From assembly GCA_903915075.1 (NCBI GenBank), contig CAIWRM010000165.1:1-34887 (forward strand): a stretch of DNA of 34,887 nucleotides. Reading direction: 5' to 3'. Positions 14,830-23,685 of this stretch are shown in pieces. Made by a program: the position numbers and the translations under genes. How positions within the stretch are numbered: position 1 is the first letter of the stretch; each line of letters opens with the position of its first letter. Below the pieces are notes generated by a model. It made no database searches. It saw only the letters and a list, made by a program, of their open reading frames with translations, and was not told the origin of the DNA. This DNA is from an uncultured Microbacteriaceae bacterium (GTDB lineage Bacteria > Actinomycetota > Actinomycetes > Actinomycetales > Microbacteriaceae).

Positions 14830-16707
14830 GTGGCACAGTCGGATTCGGATGCGATGATCGGTCGTCTTATCGACGGACGCTATCAGGTCGATTCGCGCAT
14901 CGCCCGCGGCGGCATGGCGACGGTTTATCTGGCCACTGACCTGCGACTCGAGCGACAAGTTGCCGTCAAAATCATGCACGGGCACTTGGCCGACGACAGC
15001 GCCTTTCGAATGCGCTTCATTCAGGAAGCTCGTTCGGCGGCCCGCCTAGCACACCCCAACGTGGTGAGCGTATTCGACCAGGGCCAGGACTCGGACATGG
15101 CTTACCTCGTCATGGAGTACCTGCCGGGAATCACCCTCCGCGATTTGCTCAAAGACTTTGGCAAGCTCACGCCTGAGCAGACGGTCGATGTGATGGATTC
15201 AGTGCTGCGCGGCCTCGCTGCAGCGCACGAGGCCGGAATTGTGCACCGCGACGTGAAGCCAGAAAACGTGCTCCTCGCCGACGATGGTCGGATCAAGATC
15301 GGCGACTTTGGCCTGGCTCGCGCGACAACGGCAAACACGGCCTCCGGGCAAGCCCTGTTGGGAACCATTGCCTACCTCTCCCCCGAGCTGCTCACCCGCG
15401 GTGTCGCCGACGCCCGGAGTGACATCTACGCTGCCGGCATCATGCTCTTTGAAATGCTCACCGGTGAACAGCCGTTCCAGGGCGAGCAGCCCATGCAGGT
15501 GGCCTACCAACACGCCAACGACCAGGTCCCCCTCCCCTCGGGTCGGGTACCCACCGTTCCTGATTCCCTCGACCAACTCGTGCGCTGGAGCACCGAACGC
15601 GACCCGGAGAAGCGGCCGGCGGATGCGCGACGCATGCACGAGCAGTTGCAGGCGGTAGAAAAGGAGATTCTCGGCGAAAACCCCAGCGCCTCCACTCAGC
15701 AGACCATGGTGATGCCGGCCACCACCTCCACCACAGCCGAAGTGACGCGCGTGATTCCGCGCAACAACGCGACCGGAGAGTCACCCGTTGCCTCGCTCGC
15801 ACTGCTCAGTACGCGCCGTCGGCGCCGAGGGTTGATCGTCCTGATTTCGGTGGTTCTCGTTGCGGCACTGGCAGGTGGGCTGGGGTGGTTCTTCGGAGCT
15901 GGTCCCGGCGCCCTCGTCGGTGTGCCCCGTACCGCGGGCATGTCCCCCGAGCAGGCCACCACCCTCATCACGTCGCAGGGCTTCACGACCACGACAGACG
16001 AGGTCTATTCGATTGACATCCCGGCGGGCATGGTTGTCGACACCACACCCGCCGGCGGCACCCAGGCACCTCGGGGTTCAGAAATCACCGTGCTGATTTC
16101 CTTGGGGCCCAAGATGATACCCACGCCGGTGTTTATTGGGCTCACTGAGGCGCAGGCAATCGAACTGGCCGAGAAAACCGGATTCGTCGTGGGTACGCCC
16201 ATCCTGAGGTTCTCCGGCGACGTTGCCAAGGACACTGTCATGTTGGCCCGCGGCAGTGACGGCAACGATCTTGCCGAGACCTATCCCGAGGGCGGCACTG
16301 TCGTCTTCGTCGTATCCGCCGGACCGCTGCCCGACGTCACGAACGCGCCTCAGACCGACGGGTTTGCGACGCTTCAGGCGGCCGGGCTCAAACCTGTTGC
16401 CGCCTCGGAAGAGTTCAGTGACACGATTGCCAAGGGCAACATCGTGCGCGTTGACGTGCCCGCTGAAGGGCTCTCCCCCGGGGACTCGGTGAACGTCGTG
16501 ATCTCGAAGGGCGAAGACCTCGTGGCCGTGCCAGACGTGTTGAACATGACCATTTCCGAGGCGGCTCAAGTCTTGCAGGCGGCAGGATTCGGCTACTCGT
16601 CCAACATCGCTCCCAATCTTCAACAGTATGTGCCGGTGATCACGCAAAATCCCGCCTCGGGAAGCGCCAAGCGCGGGTCAACCATCGTCATCAACGGTCC
16701 CGAGTAG
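14830..16707 (+). CDS. pknL: PknL-type transmembrane Ser/Thr protein kinase with four PASTA domains
   Basis: The 625-residue protein has a cytoplasmic Hanks-type kinase domain (about 17-275) with the glycine loop ARGGMATVY, catalytic Lys47, alpha-C Glu67, HRDVKPEN (139-146) and DFG (159-161), so it should be active. A Thr/Pro-rich juxtamembrane region (about 285-330) offers phosphorylation sites. One membrane helix (334-356) leads to four outer PASTA repeats, the last ending at the C-terminus. PASTA domains sense muropeptides or lipid II and couple wall status to phosphorylation. Corynebacterial PknL has PASTA repeats while mycobacterial PknL lacks them. The Rv2175c-like gene, a LysM gene and aroG nearby support the pknL assignment over pknB. 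Confidence 0.92.
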   Translation: MAQSDSDAMIGRLIDGRYQVDSRIARGGMATVYLATDLRLERQVAVKIMHGHLADDSAFRMRFIQEARSAARLAHPNVVSVFDQGQDSDMAYLVMEYLPGITLRDLLKDFGKLTPEQTVDVMDSVLRGLAAAHEAGIVHRDVKPENVLLADDGRIKIGDFGLARATTANTASGQALLGTIAYLSPELLTRGVADARSDIYAAGIMLFEMLTGEQPFQGEQPMQVAYQHANDQVPLPSGRVPTVPDSLDQLVRWSTERDPEKRPADARRMHEQLQAVEKEILGENPSASTQQTMVMPATTSTTAEVTRVIPRNNATGESPVASLALLSTRRRRRGLIVLISVVLVAALAGGLGWFFGAGPGALVGVPRTAGMSPEQATTLITSQGFTTTTDEVYSIDIPAGMVVDTTPAGGTQAPRGSEITVLISLGPKMIPTPVFIGLTEAQAIELAEKTGFVVGTPILRFSGDVAKDTVMLARGSDGNDLAETYPEGGTVVFVVSAGPLPDVTNAPQTDGFATLQAAGLKPVAASEEFSDTIAKGNIVRVDVPAEGLSPGDSVNVVISKGEDLVAVPDVLNMTISEAAQVLQAAGFGYSSNIAPNLQQYVPVITQNPASGSAKRGSTIVINGPE

Positions 16708-16750
16708 CGCGGCGCACCAACCGCGAACCGATTTCTGGCGCGGGCCAGGT

Positions 16751-18118
16751 CTAGCGCCGACTGAGCTCTTCAGCAACAAGGAAGGCGAGCTCGAGAGACT
16801 GCTTGTGGTTGAGTCGCGGATCGCACAGCGACTCGTAGCGTGTGGCGAGCGTGGCCTCGTCGATGTCTTCTGACCCGCCTAAGCACTCCGTAACATCGTC
16901 GCCTGTGAGCTCAACATGAATTCCACCGGGGAAGGTTCCGGAAGCCCGGTGAGATTCAAAGAATCCCTTGACTTCGTCAACCACGTCGTCAAACCGTCGC
17001 GTCTTGAAACCATTGGGGGTGGTCATTCCGTTCCCGTGCATCGGGTCGGTGATCCAGAGTGGCGTCGCGTCGGTGGACTTGATGGCCTCAAGCAGCGGTG
17101 GCAGCGCATCGCGAATTGTTCCCGCTCCCATGCGGGTGATGAAGGTGAGGCGGCCGGGCTCGCGCTCGGGGTCGAGCTTCTCGACCAGGGCGCGGAGATC
17201 GTCCGCAGACGTTGTGGGGCCAAGTTTCACGCCAATGGGGTTGCGGACCCGTGAGAGGAAATCAACGTGCGCGCCGTCCAGATCACGCGTGCGTTCTCCA
17301 ATCCACACGAAGTGAGCGGACGTGTTGTACGGCTGCGAGGTACGCGAGTCGATGCGGGTCATCGGTCGCTCGTAGTCCATCAGCAGCGCCTCGTGACTCA
17401 CGTAGAACTCGGTGCGCTTCAGCGCTTCAAAGTCAGCACCGATTGCGGTCATGAAGTTAATCGCACGATCAATTTCCCGCGCAAGCTGTTCGTAGCGAGC
17501 GTTAATGGGGTTCTGCGCAAATCCTTTATTCCAGCTGTGCACCTCGCGCAGATCGGCGAACCCACCCTGCGTGAAGGCGCGGATGAGGTTGAGCGTGGCG
17601 GCGGCCGTGTGGTACCCGTCGATCATGCGCTGGGGGTTTGCCCGGCGCGACTCCGGGGTGAAGTCATAGCCGTTCACAATGTCACCGCGGTAGGCCGGCA
17701 GAGTCACGCCGTCGCGCGTCTCTGTGTCGCTCGAACGCGGCTTGGCGAACTGCCCGGCCATGCGACCCATCTTGATCACGGGCATCTCTGCGGCGTAGGT
17801 CAGGACAACGGCCATCTGCAGCACGGTTTTGACGCGGTTGCGAATCTGGTCCGCCGTCGCACCCGCAAAAGTCTCTGCGCAATCTCCGCCCTGGAGGAGG
17901 AAGGCGTTCCCGGCCGCCGCATCGGCCAATCGAGTCCGGAGCGTGTCTACCTCGCCGGCAAACACCAGCGGCGGGAGGCCGGCGAGCGTGGCACTCGCAC
18001 GAGTCACCTCATCGAGATCTTGCCAATCGGGCTGCTGCTTAATGGGCAGGGCGCGCCACGCCTCGAGGCCGGCAAGCATTGCGGGATCTGCCGCAGAAGC
18101 GGCCTGGGAATCACTCAT
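16751..18118 (-). CDS. aroG: class II DAHP synthase (3-deoxy-7-phosphoheptulonate synthase)
   Basis: This enzyme joins phosphoenolpyruvate and erythrose-4-phosphate in the first step of the shikimate pathway to aromatic amino acids. The 455-residue length and sequence are those of the plant-like class II type found in actinobacteria. The metal-ligand Cys80 sits in LLQGGDCAETF. KMGRMAGQFAKPRSSDTE, RGDIVNGYDF, EVHSWNKGF, HFVWIGERTR, NPIGVKLGP and ITDPMHGNGM follow. No ribosome binding site is visible before ATG 18118. Instead TAGTCT lies 7 nt upstream, only 14 nt from the plsC stop, so an internal leaderless start or coupling to plsC is possible. It converges with the kinase gene. Confidence 0.95.
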   Translation of the reverse strand: MSDSQAASAADPAMLAGLEAWRALPIKQQPDWQDLDEVTRASATLAGLPPLVFAGEVDTLRTRLADAAAGNAFLLQGGDCAETFAGATADQIRNRVKTVLQMAVVLTYAAEMPVIKMGRMAGQFAKPRSSDTETRDGVTLPAYRGDIVNGYDFTPESRRANPQRMIDGYHTAAATLNLIRAFTQGGFADLREVHSWNKGFAQNPINARYEQLAREIDRAINFMTAIGADFEALKRTEFYVSHEALLMDYERPMTRIDSRTSQPYNTSAHFVWIGERTRDLDGAHVDFLSRVRNPIGVKLGPTTSADDLRALVEKLDPEREPGRLTFITRMGAGTIRDALPPLLEAIKSTDATPLWITDPMHGNGMTTPNGFKTRRFDDVVDEVKGFFESHRASGTFPGGIHVELTGDDVTECLGGSEDIDEATLATRYESLCDPRLNHKQSLELAFLVAEELSRR

Positions 18119-18132
18119 CGTTTTAAGACTAT

Positions 18133-18819
18133 CTAAGAAACGGTGGCTGCTTTTTGACGCACGCTCGAGGCATAAACGTCCACGTACTGCTGGCCACCCA
18201 GTCGAGCAATCTCATAGGTGATTTCGTCGGTGACGGAACGCAGAATAAAGCGGTCACCCTCAAGTCCGGCATAGCGGCTAAAGTCGAGCGGTTTGCCGTA
18301 AATCACGCCAACGCGGTGAACGTGTGGGCGGTTTGACCCCACGCGCATCACCTTGTTCGTGTCGACAACGGCGACAGGGATAACGGGCACGCCCGCCTCG
18401 AGAACCATGCGCGCGACACCCGTTCGACCGCGGTAGAGATTGCCGTCGGGACTGCGCGTTCCCTCGGGATAAATGCCCAAAACTCCACCCTCGTTCAGCA
18501 CCTCGAGTCCCGTGTTGAGTGAGGCCTCCGAGGCCTTGCCGCCGGAACGGTCCATCGGAAGCATTCCGATGGCAACAAAAAAGAGCCGCGTCAGGAGCCC
18601 CTTGAGTCCACGACCGCGAAAGTAATCGCTCTTAGCAAGAAAAACCATGCGCCGCGGCATGAGAAGCGGAATGAAGACCGAGTCGACAAAAGAAATGTGA
18701 TTGCTCGCGATAATCACGGGCCCGGAAGACGGCACATTCGCCACTCCCAGAGACCACGGACGGAAGATAGCGCGAACCGGGGGGCCAATAACGATGTTCT
18801 TCATGAACCAATAAATCAT
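18133..18819 (-). CDS. PlsC-type 1-acylglycerol-3-phosphate acyltransferase
   Basis: The product is a membrane-associated acyltransferase of the PlsC family that probably acylates lysophosphatidic acid in phospholipid synthesis. Motif I is NHISFVD with His41 and Asp46 (HX4D). FLAKSDYF near 60 is the acceptor-binding block, YPEGTRSPDG (Glu119-Arg122) binds phosphate, and VPVIPVAV is motif IV. The length of 228 residues is typical. ATG 18819 has AGGG 6 nt upstream. It lies between glucokinase and aroG on the same strand with gaps of 51 and 14 nt, so the three are likely one operon. The exact acyl acceptor is not shown by the sequence. Confidence 0.92.
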   Translation of the reverse strand: MIYWFMKNIVIGPPVRAIFRPWSLGVANVPSSGPVIIASNHISFVDSVFIPLLMPRRMVFLAKSDYFRGRGLKGLLTRLFFVAIGMLPMDRSGGKASEASLNTGLEVLNEGGVLGIYPEGTRSPDGNLYRGRTGVARMVLEAGVPVIPVAVVDTNKVMRVGSNRPHVHRVGVIYGKPLDFSRYAGLEGDRFILRSVTDEITYEIARLGGQQYVDVYASSVRQKAATVS

Positions 18820-18870
18820 GGGGCGCCCTTCACAAAAATGTGCACAGTGAAGCCTAACGCGCGTCGTTCA

Positions 18871-19821
18871 CTAGTCGTCACGGAACGCATGCCGGCGGGC
18901 GAGGTCGGCCGCTCCCACGAGTCCGGCGTCATTGGTCATCTCAGCGATCCGGAACTCGGGTTCAGGTCGGAACCCGTGGGCCGACATGTTTCGCAGGAAG
19001 GCGTCTCGAATGGGTGTCAACAGATGCGCACCCGCAACGGAAACGCCTCCCCCAATCACAAAAACCTCAGGGTCGAGGACGGCGTCCAAGCTGGCGCACG
19101 CCTGTCCGAGCCAGTCGCCCAACACCCCGAGGGCCTTGAGAGCCCCTGGGTCGAGATCCGTGAGGAGAGAGCGAAGATCTGCAGAGTCAATGGTGCCGTC
19201 GCTCCGGCGAACAGCGGCCAGAGCGCCCCCCACGTCGGGATCGTGCGAGACCTCAGCGGCAAATCCGAGAAGCGCGCGGCCCGAGCCGTACTGCTCGATG
19301 CACCCGCGAGCCCCACACCCGCACTCGCGCCCCTCCGCAACCACTCTGACGTGTCCCAGTTCCGCTCCCACCCCAAATCCGCCGCGAAAGAGTCGACCAT
19401 CGCTGATAATCGCGCCGCCCACTCCCGTACCGATGGTGAGCATGGCCATGTGAGAAAAGTCTCGTCCGGCACCAAAGCGGTACTCAGCCCACCCGGCAGC
19501 GTTGGCATCGTTCTCGATGGTGGTGGGCAACCCAATGCGGTCTTGGATTCGTTCACGAATGGGCTCGTTGCGCCACGGAAGATTTGGGGCGTAGTAGACA
19601 ACCGACTGCGACGCATCGATAAACCCCGCCGCGGCAACACCGACGGCGAGAACAGGCTGGTCCCCGCGAAGCTCAGAAACAGCCTCCACAACCGCGTTCT
19701 CGATTTCGGAAACGTCGGCCGCCGGTGTGGGTCGCGTCGTTTGCGCGTGGATAGTGCCCTCGGCATCCACGATTCCGGCGGCAATTTTTGTTCCGCCGAT
19801 GTCAACACCGATCGTCAGCAC
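18871..19821 (-). CDS. glk: ROK-family glucokinase
   Basis: This ATP-dependent sugar kinase of the ROK family probably phosphorylates glucose. The phosphate loop IGVDIGGTKIAAGIVD is at the N-terminus. ENDANAAGWAEYRFGAG holds the catalytic Asp region, IGTGVGGAII follows, and GAELGHVRV plus CGCGARGCIEQYGSG form the ROK zinc site (His and three Cys). The start is GTG 19821 with AAAGGA just upstream, giving 316 residues. A longer frame reaching 19968 would run into the divergent acyl-CoA synthetase start and adds residues unlike the family. Substrate specificity for glucose is inferred from family and operon context. Confidence 0.92.
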   Translation of the reverse strand: MLTIGVDIGGTKIAAGIVDAEGTIHAQTTRPTPAADVSEIENAVVEAVSELRGDQPVLAVGVAAAGFIDASQSVVYYAPNLPWRNEPIRERIQDRIGLPTTIENDANAAGWAEYRFGAGRDFSHMAMLTIGTGVGGAIISDGRLFRGGFGVGAELGHVRVVAEGRECGCGARGCIEQYGSGRALLGFAAEVSHDPDVGGALAAVRRSDGTIDSADLRSLLTDLDPGALKALGVLGDWLGQACASLDAVLDPEVFVIGGGVSVAGAHLLTPIRDAFLRNMSAHGFRPEPEFRIAEMTNDAGLVGAADLARRHAFRDD

Positions 19822-19932
19822 GGAATCCTTTCGAGGGAGTGAGGAAAATTCGGCAAACAAGAACCGACACGAGACCTGTTGGCGACGCGACGGTTTAACT
19901 AGAGTGTAATCAGCAACCAAAGGAGCCTGCTC

Positions 19933-21744
19933 ATGATCGAGTTCAGCACGCCGCTTGTCGTACCCCACGACCCCAAAGCCAACGCAACAAATCTTCTCCT
20001 CGACCGTGTGGCCACCTCAGGTGACGGCGCGCTCTTTTGCGTGCCGAACGGCCAGGGCGGCTGGAACGATGTCACGGCTCGCGAGTTTCACGCTCAGGTA
20101 GTTGCGCTCGCCAAGGGCTTCGTTGCCGCAGGCATCAAGCCGGGCGATCGCGTGGGGCTCATGTGCAAGACGCGCTTCGAATGGACGCTTGTCGACTTTG
20201 CCATGTGGTTTGCCGGAGCGACACTCGTTCCGATTTACGAGACCAGTTCGCCCAGCCAGATTGAATGGATTCTTCAGGACTCCGAGGCTGTTGCCATCAT
20301 TGCCGAAACGAGCGAACACATCGCACGCTTTGGCGAAGTGAAGAAGAACACTCCGTTCGTGCACACCGCGTGGTGCATCGACGAGGGTGATCTCACGAAC
20401 CTCGTTGACAAGGGCACAAAGGTATCTGACGCAGACATTGAGAAGCGTCGCTCCGCGGCCAAGCCGGGCGATCTCGCAACGCTCATCTACACGTCGGGGT
20501 CTACGGGCAAGCCCAAGGGGTGCGTGCTCACCCACGCCAACTTTGTCGACCTCTGTCGCAATGCTTCCGAGGCCATTTCGTCAGTAGTGAACGAGCGCGC
20601 GTCTACCGTGCTGTTCATCCCGATGGCGCACATTTTCGCTCGATTCATCGCCGTATTGGCCGTCACCGGTGGCGTGAAGGTGGGGCACCAGCCCGACACC
20701 ACCCAGCTTCTTCCCGCGCTGCAGTCGTTCAAGCCATCGTTCTTGCTGGCCGTCCCCCGCGTTTTTGAGAAGGTCTACAACTCTGCGGAGCAGAAAGCAG
20801 AAGCCGGCGGCAAGGGCAACATTTTCCGAGCTGCCGCCAAGGTGGCCGTGGATCACTCGCGCGCCATGGACGCGGGCAAGATTCCGCTTGGGCTCAAGGT
20901 TAAGTTTGCGCTGTTCGACAAGCTCGTTTACTCGAAGCTTCGTGCCGCCCTGGGCGGTCGCGTGGAGTTCGCGGTTTCTGGCTCGGCGCCGCTGGGCGAG
21001 CGTCTGGGGCGCTTCTTCCACAGTCTGGGCTTCATGATTCTCGAGGGCTACGGACTCACCGAAACCACCGCGCCGGCAACAATCAACCGGCCTGAGAAAT
21101 TCAAGATTGGAACGGTTGGTCCGGCCATGCCGGGCGTCTCCATCCGTCTCACGAAAGACAACGAGATTGAAGTTAAGGGCATCAACGTCTTCGACGGCTA
21201 TTGGAAGAATCCCAAAGCAACCAAGGAATCATTCGATGGCGAGTGGTTCAAAACCGGTGACATCGGCACATTCGATGAGGACGGCTATCTCAAGATCACC
21301 GGACGCAAGAAAGAAATCATCGTGACCGCGTCCGGCAAGAACGTGTCGCCGGCTTTCCTTGAGGACCCCATCCGCTCAGATCCTCTGATTGGCCAGGTCG
21401 TCGTTGTGGGTGACGCAAAGCCGTTTATTTCCGCGCTCGTGACACTCGACCCCGAGATGCTGCCCATGTGGCTGAGCAACAACAAACTCGACAGCGGTAT
21501 GTCCCTGGCGGATGCCGCGGCCAACCCGCAGGTCATCGCCGGCGTGCAGGCGGCAGTCGATCGCGCCAACGACCGAGTTTCCCGGGCCGAGTCGATTCGT
21601 AAGTTCACCATTCTGCCGATTGAATTCACGGAGAAGTCTGGTCACCTCACACCCAAAATGAGCATCCGACGTAACATCATCCAGGATGACTTCGCGAGCG
21701 AGATTGAAGGCATGTACGGTCACGAAAGCCTCCCTGGCGACTAA
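19933..21744 (+). CDS. long-chain fatty acid--CoA ligase (AMP-binding, FadD15-like)
   Basis: The 603-residue adenylate-forming enzyme activates fatty acids to acyl-CoA by way of acyl-AMP. The ATP loop YTSGSTGKPKGCVLTHAN is near residue 190. EGYGLTETTAP is the A5 region, WFKTGDIGTFDEDGYLKITGRKKEIIVTASGKNVSP covers A7-A8, and LTPKMSIRRN near the end holds the C-terminal catalytic Lys region. The N-terminal arrangement and length match the long-chain group (Faa1/FadD15) rather than short-chain synthetases. ATG 19933 has AAAGGAG about 8 nt upstream. It is divergent from glk and converges with def. Chain-length preference cannot be read here. Confidence 0.92.
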   Translation: MIEFSTPLVVPHDPKANATNLLLDRVATSGDGALFCVPNGQGGWNDVTAREFHAQVVALAKGFVAAGIKPGDRVGLMCKTRFEWTLVDFAMWFAGATLVPIYETSSPSQIEWILQDSEAVAIIAETSEHIARFGEVKKNTPFVHTAWCIDEGDLTNLVDKGTKVSDADIEKRRSAAKPGDLATLIYTSGSTGKPKGCVLTHANFVDLCRNASEAISSVVNERASTVLFIPMAHIFARFIAVLAVTGGVKVGHQPDTTQLLPALQSFKPSFLLAVPRVFEKVYNSAEQKAEAGGKGNIFRAAAKVAVDHSRAMDAGKIPLGLKVKFALFDKLVYSKLRAALGGRVEFAVSGSAPLGERLGRFFHSLGFMILEGYGLTETTAPATINRPEKFKIGTVGPAMPGVSIRLTKDNEIEVKGINVFDGYWKNPKATKESFDGEWFKTGDIGTFDEDGYLKITGRKKEIIVTASGKNVSPAFLEDPIRSDPLIGQVVVVGDAKPFISALVTLDPEMLPMWLSNNKLDSGMSLADAAANPQVIAGVQAAVDRANDRVSRAESIRKFTILPIEFTEKSGHLTPKMSIRRNIIQDDFASEIEGMYGHESLPGD

Positions 21745-21788
21745 AGCGCGCGTCGAAGCACCGAATCCCACATGGAGACAGGGAGGTG

Positions 21789-22280
21789 CTAAAACCAGTC
21801 AGTCTCTCGAATCGACCGCATGGCGTCTTTGCGGGTATCGCCGTCAAGGCGGTCAATGTAGAGCATGCCGTCGAGGTGGTCACACTCGTGCTGAAGCGCT
21901 TGCGCCATGAGCCCCCCACCGGAGACTTCGATAACGTTTCCCTCGAGATCTGTTCCCCGCACAGTGGCGTGCTCAAACCTGCGGGTGGGAAACCACAGTC
22001 CGGGAACCGACAGGCATCCCTCCTCAACCTCGCGTAACTGCCCGGAGGTCGCCACGAGTTCGGGATTGAGGAAATAGCCAATGTCGCCGTCGATGTTGTA
22101 GCTAAACGCGCGCAGTCCCACACCAATCTGAGTCGCAGCAACGCCTGCTCTCCCGGGGAGGGCAACCGTGTCCAGGAGATCGCGAACAAGCGCGCGAACG
22201 CCGTCATCAATTGCGCCGATTCGCTCCGTGGGAGTCTTCAGAACCGGGTCGCCGAAAATCCGGATTACCCGTTCAGCCAT
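21789..22280 (-). CDS. def: def, peptide deformylase
   Basis: Peptide deformylase removes the formyl group from the N-terminal Met of new proteins. All three motifs are visible in 163 residues: GVAATQIGVG (motif 1, usually GLAAxQ), EGCLSVP (motif 2 with the metal-binding Cys), and QHECDHLDG (motif 3, HExxH type with the catalytic Glu). ATG 22280 has AGAGG 9 nt upstream and lies 12 nt after the MinD-like gene, so def is probably the last gene of the pyc-minD-like-def transcript. Confidence 0.96.
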   Translation of the reverse strand: MAERVIRIFGDPVLKTPTERIGAIDDGVRALVRDLLDTVALPGRAGVAATQIGVGLRAFSYNIDGDIGYFLNPELVATSGQLREVEEGCLSVPGLWFPTRRFEHATVRGTDLEGNVIEVSGGGLMAQALQHECDHLDGMLYIDRLDGDTRKDAMRSIRETDWF

Positions 22281-22292
22281 CGTGGTAAGCCT

Positions 22293-23654
22293 CTACTCGA
22301 GTCCGTCCATCACCAGCGCAGCAAGCTCACGGGCGGCAGCGCGCGTGTGAGGCTTCAGGCGATCCCACTCAACAACCGAGCCGGCGGCCAGGAGGGGGTC
22401 ATAAGGCATGCGCACAATTTCGCGAACCCGTGACTTGAAGTGGTTCTCAATCTCCTTGAGGTTCACCAGGTTCGTTCCCTGAGTCGCCGTATTGATCAGC
22501 ACCACAGACTGCCGAACGAGGTCGGCGTAGCCGTTTGACTCGAGCCAGGTGAGCGTCTCAGCGGCAAGACGTGCTTCGTCAAAGGATCCACCCGAAACGA
22601 TGACGAGTCCGTTTGCGCGCTCCAGTGTGGCCTTCATGACGGAGTGCACAATGCCCGTTCCACAGTCGGTGAGAACTACGGAGTAATACTTCGAAACGAT
22701 GTCGGCAACAACATTGTAGTCATTCTCGTCGAAAGCTTCGGAGAGAAGAGGGTCGGTGTCGGACGCCAAAACGTCGAGCCGGTTGCGGTCGCGCGAAATG
22801 TAGTCAGAGAAAGCGGTGAACGACTGGATACTCGATGCTTGAGTCACGACGTCGCGAACGGTTTTATCGGTTGACTTCGGAAAGCGCTCGGCAAGTGTTC
22901 CGCGATCGGGGTTCGCGTCAATCGCAATAACCCGGTCTTCGCGAACCCGAGCGAGTGCCATACCCAACAGTGCCGTGGTTGTAGTCTTGCCCACTCCCCC
23001 CTTTCGGGTCAGTACGGGAACGTAACGCGACCCTCCCTGGAAGTGCCGACTCATGGCAAGGTCCGTGGCCTTGCGATGCAGAACGGCCGGCGAGTCTCCG
23101 CGATTGACGAGTCCGAGGGTGGACCAGTAGATCGCATTGTTGGGAAAGCCTTCGGGGCGAATAACTTCGCGAGTAACCTCGAGAACGCGATCCGGTGTGA
23201 GCATTGCCACGGGCTCGGGCACCGACGACACAACACCACGCTGACGACCACGACGGGTGGGAATCTCATTGAGCTCGTATTGTCCCTGACCCGCGCTCTC
23301 GACGGACTCAGCCACTGCCGTAACGACTACTTCACCAGTCGACAAAGGAATTTCGATTTCGGTGGTGTGCAGAGCTTTGAGTTCGGCGATGGTGGTGGGG
23401 ACCGGCCCGGAGCCCATGTCGAGACCGGTCTCAATGCTGTCGCCAATGGGAGACTGAGACTCGACCGCGGGCTGGCGAGCGGCGCGCGTCGAGCGGCGCG
23501 TGGGAGGCTCGGCAGCGCGCGTCGAGCGGCGCGTGGGAGGCTCAGGGGCACTCGCTTTTGCCGGCGCAGGTCTCTTGGTCGGAGCTGGGCGTTTTGTCGG
23601 CGTCTTAGCCGCGGGCGTCTTGGATGCCCGACTAACCGGCTTCTTTTCCGTCAC
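22293..23654 (-). CDS. MinD/ParA-like ATPase with long basic N-terminal tail
   Basis: The C-terminal half is a deviant-Walker P-loop ATPase: KGGVGKTTTT at 218-227, AIDANPDRGTLAERF as the switch region, and VLTDCGTGIVHSVM as Walker B. DANPDxGTL occurs in MinD-like ATPases of actinobacterial type VII secretion loci, but no such loci are visible here, so the role is open (positioning, secretion or cell-pole assembly). Residues 1-62 are rich in Lys, Arg, Pro and Ala, probably disordered, and contain EPPTRRSTRAA twice in tandem (38-48, 49-59). Residues 85-200 form a second region I do not recognise. The GTG 23654 start has AAAGGA 8 nt upstream, 31 nt after pyc. No ParB-like partner is present. Confidence 0.85.
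   Translation of the reverse strand: MTEKKPVSRASKTPAAKTPTKRPAPTKRPAPAKASAPEPPTRRSTRAAEPPTRRSTRAARQPAVESQSPIGDSIETGLDMGSGPVPTTIAELKALHTTEIEIPLSTGEVVVTAVAESVESAGQGQYELNEIPTRRGRQRGVVSSVPEPVAMLTPDRVLEVTREVIRPEGFPNNAIYWSTLGLVNRGDSPAVLHRKATDLAMSRHFQGGSRYVPVLTRKGGVGKTTTTALLGMALARVREDRVIAIDANPDRGTLAERFPKSTDKTVRDVVTQASSIQSFTAFSDYISRDRNRLDVLASDTDPLLSEAFDENDYNVVADIVSKYYSVVLTDCGTGIVHSVMKATLERANGLVIVSGGSFDEARLAAETLTWLESNGYADLVRQSVVLINTATQGTNLVNLKEIENHFKSRVREIVRMPYDPLLAAGSVVEWDRLKPHTRAAARELAALVMDGLE
23482..23543 (-). repeat. tandem 33-bp repeat inside the MinD-like gene
   Basis: A 29-bp sequence at 23482-23510 recurs identically at 23515-23543, with a 33-bp period. It encodes two copies of the 11-residue unit EPPTRRSTRAA. 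The identity at synonymous positions suggests a recent slippage or unequal-crossover duplication. The copy number probably varies between strains. Confidence 0.9.
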
Positions 23655-23685
23655 GTTATTAATCCTTTGTTGCTTGGCGTAATTT

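Noticed and set aside
16708-16750. Terminator between the convergent kinase and aroG genes
   Set aside because: No stem with a following T run could be found in the 43-nt gap.
18697-19842. Long open frame (381 codons) on the plus strand opposite glk and plsC
   Set aside because: It is antisense to two well-supported genes, has no domain or credible start signal, and its residues mirror the codon pattern of the opposite strand. The same holds for antisense frames at 6325-7101 and 17267-18136.
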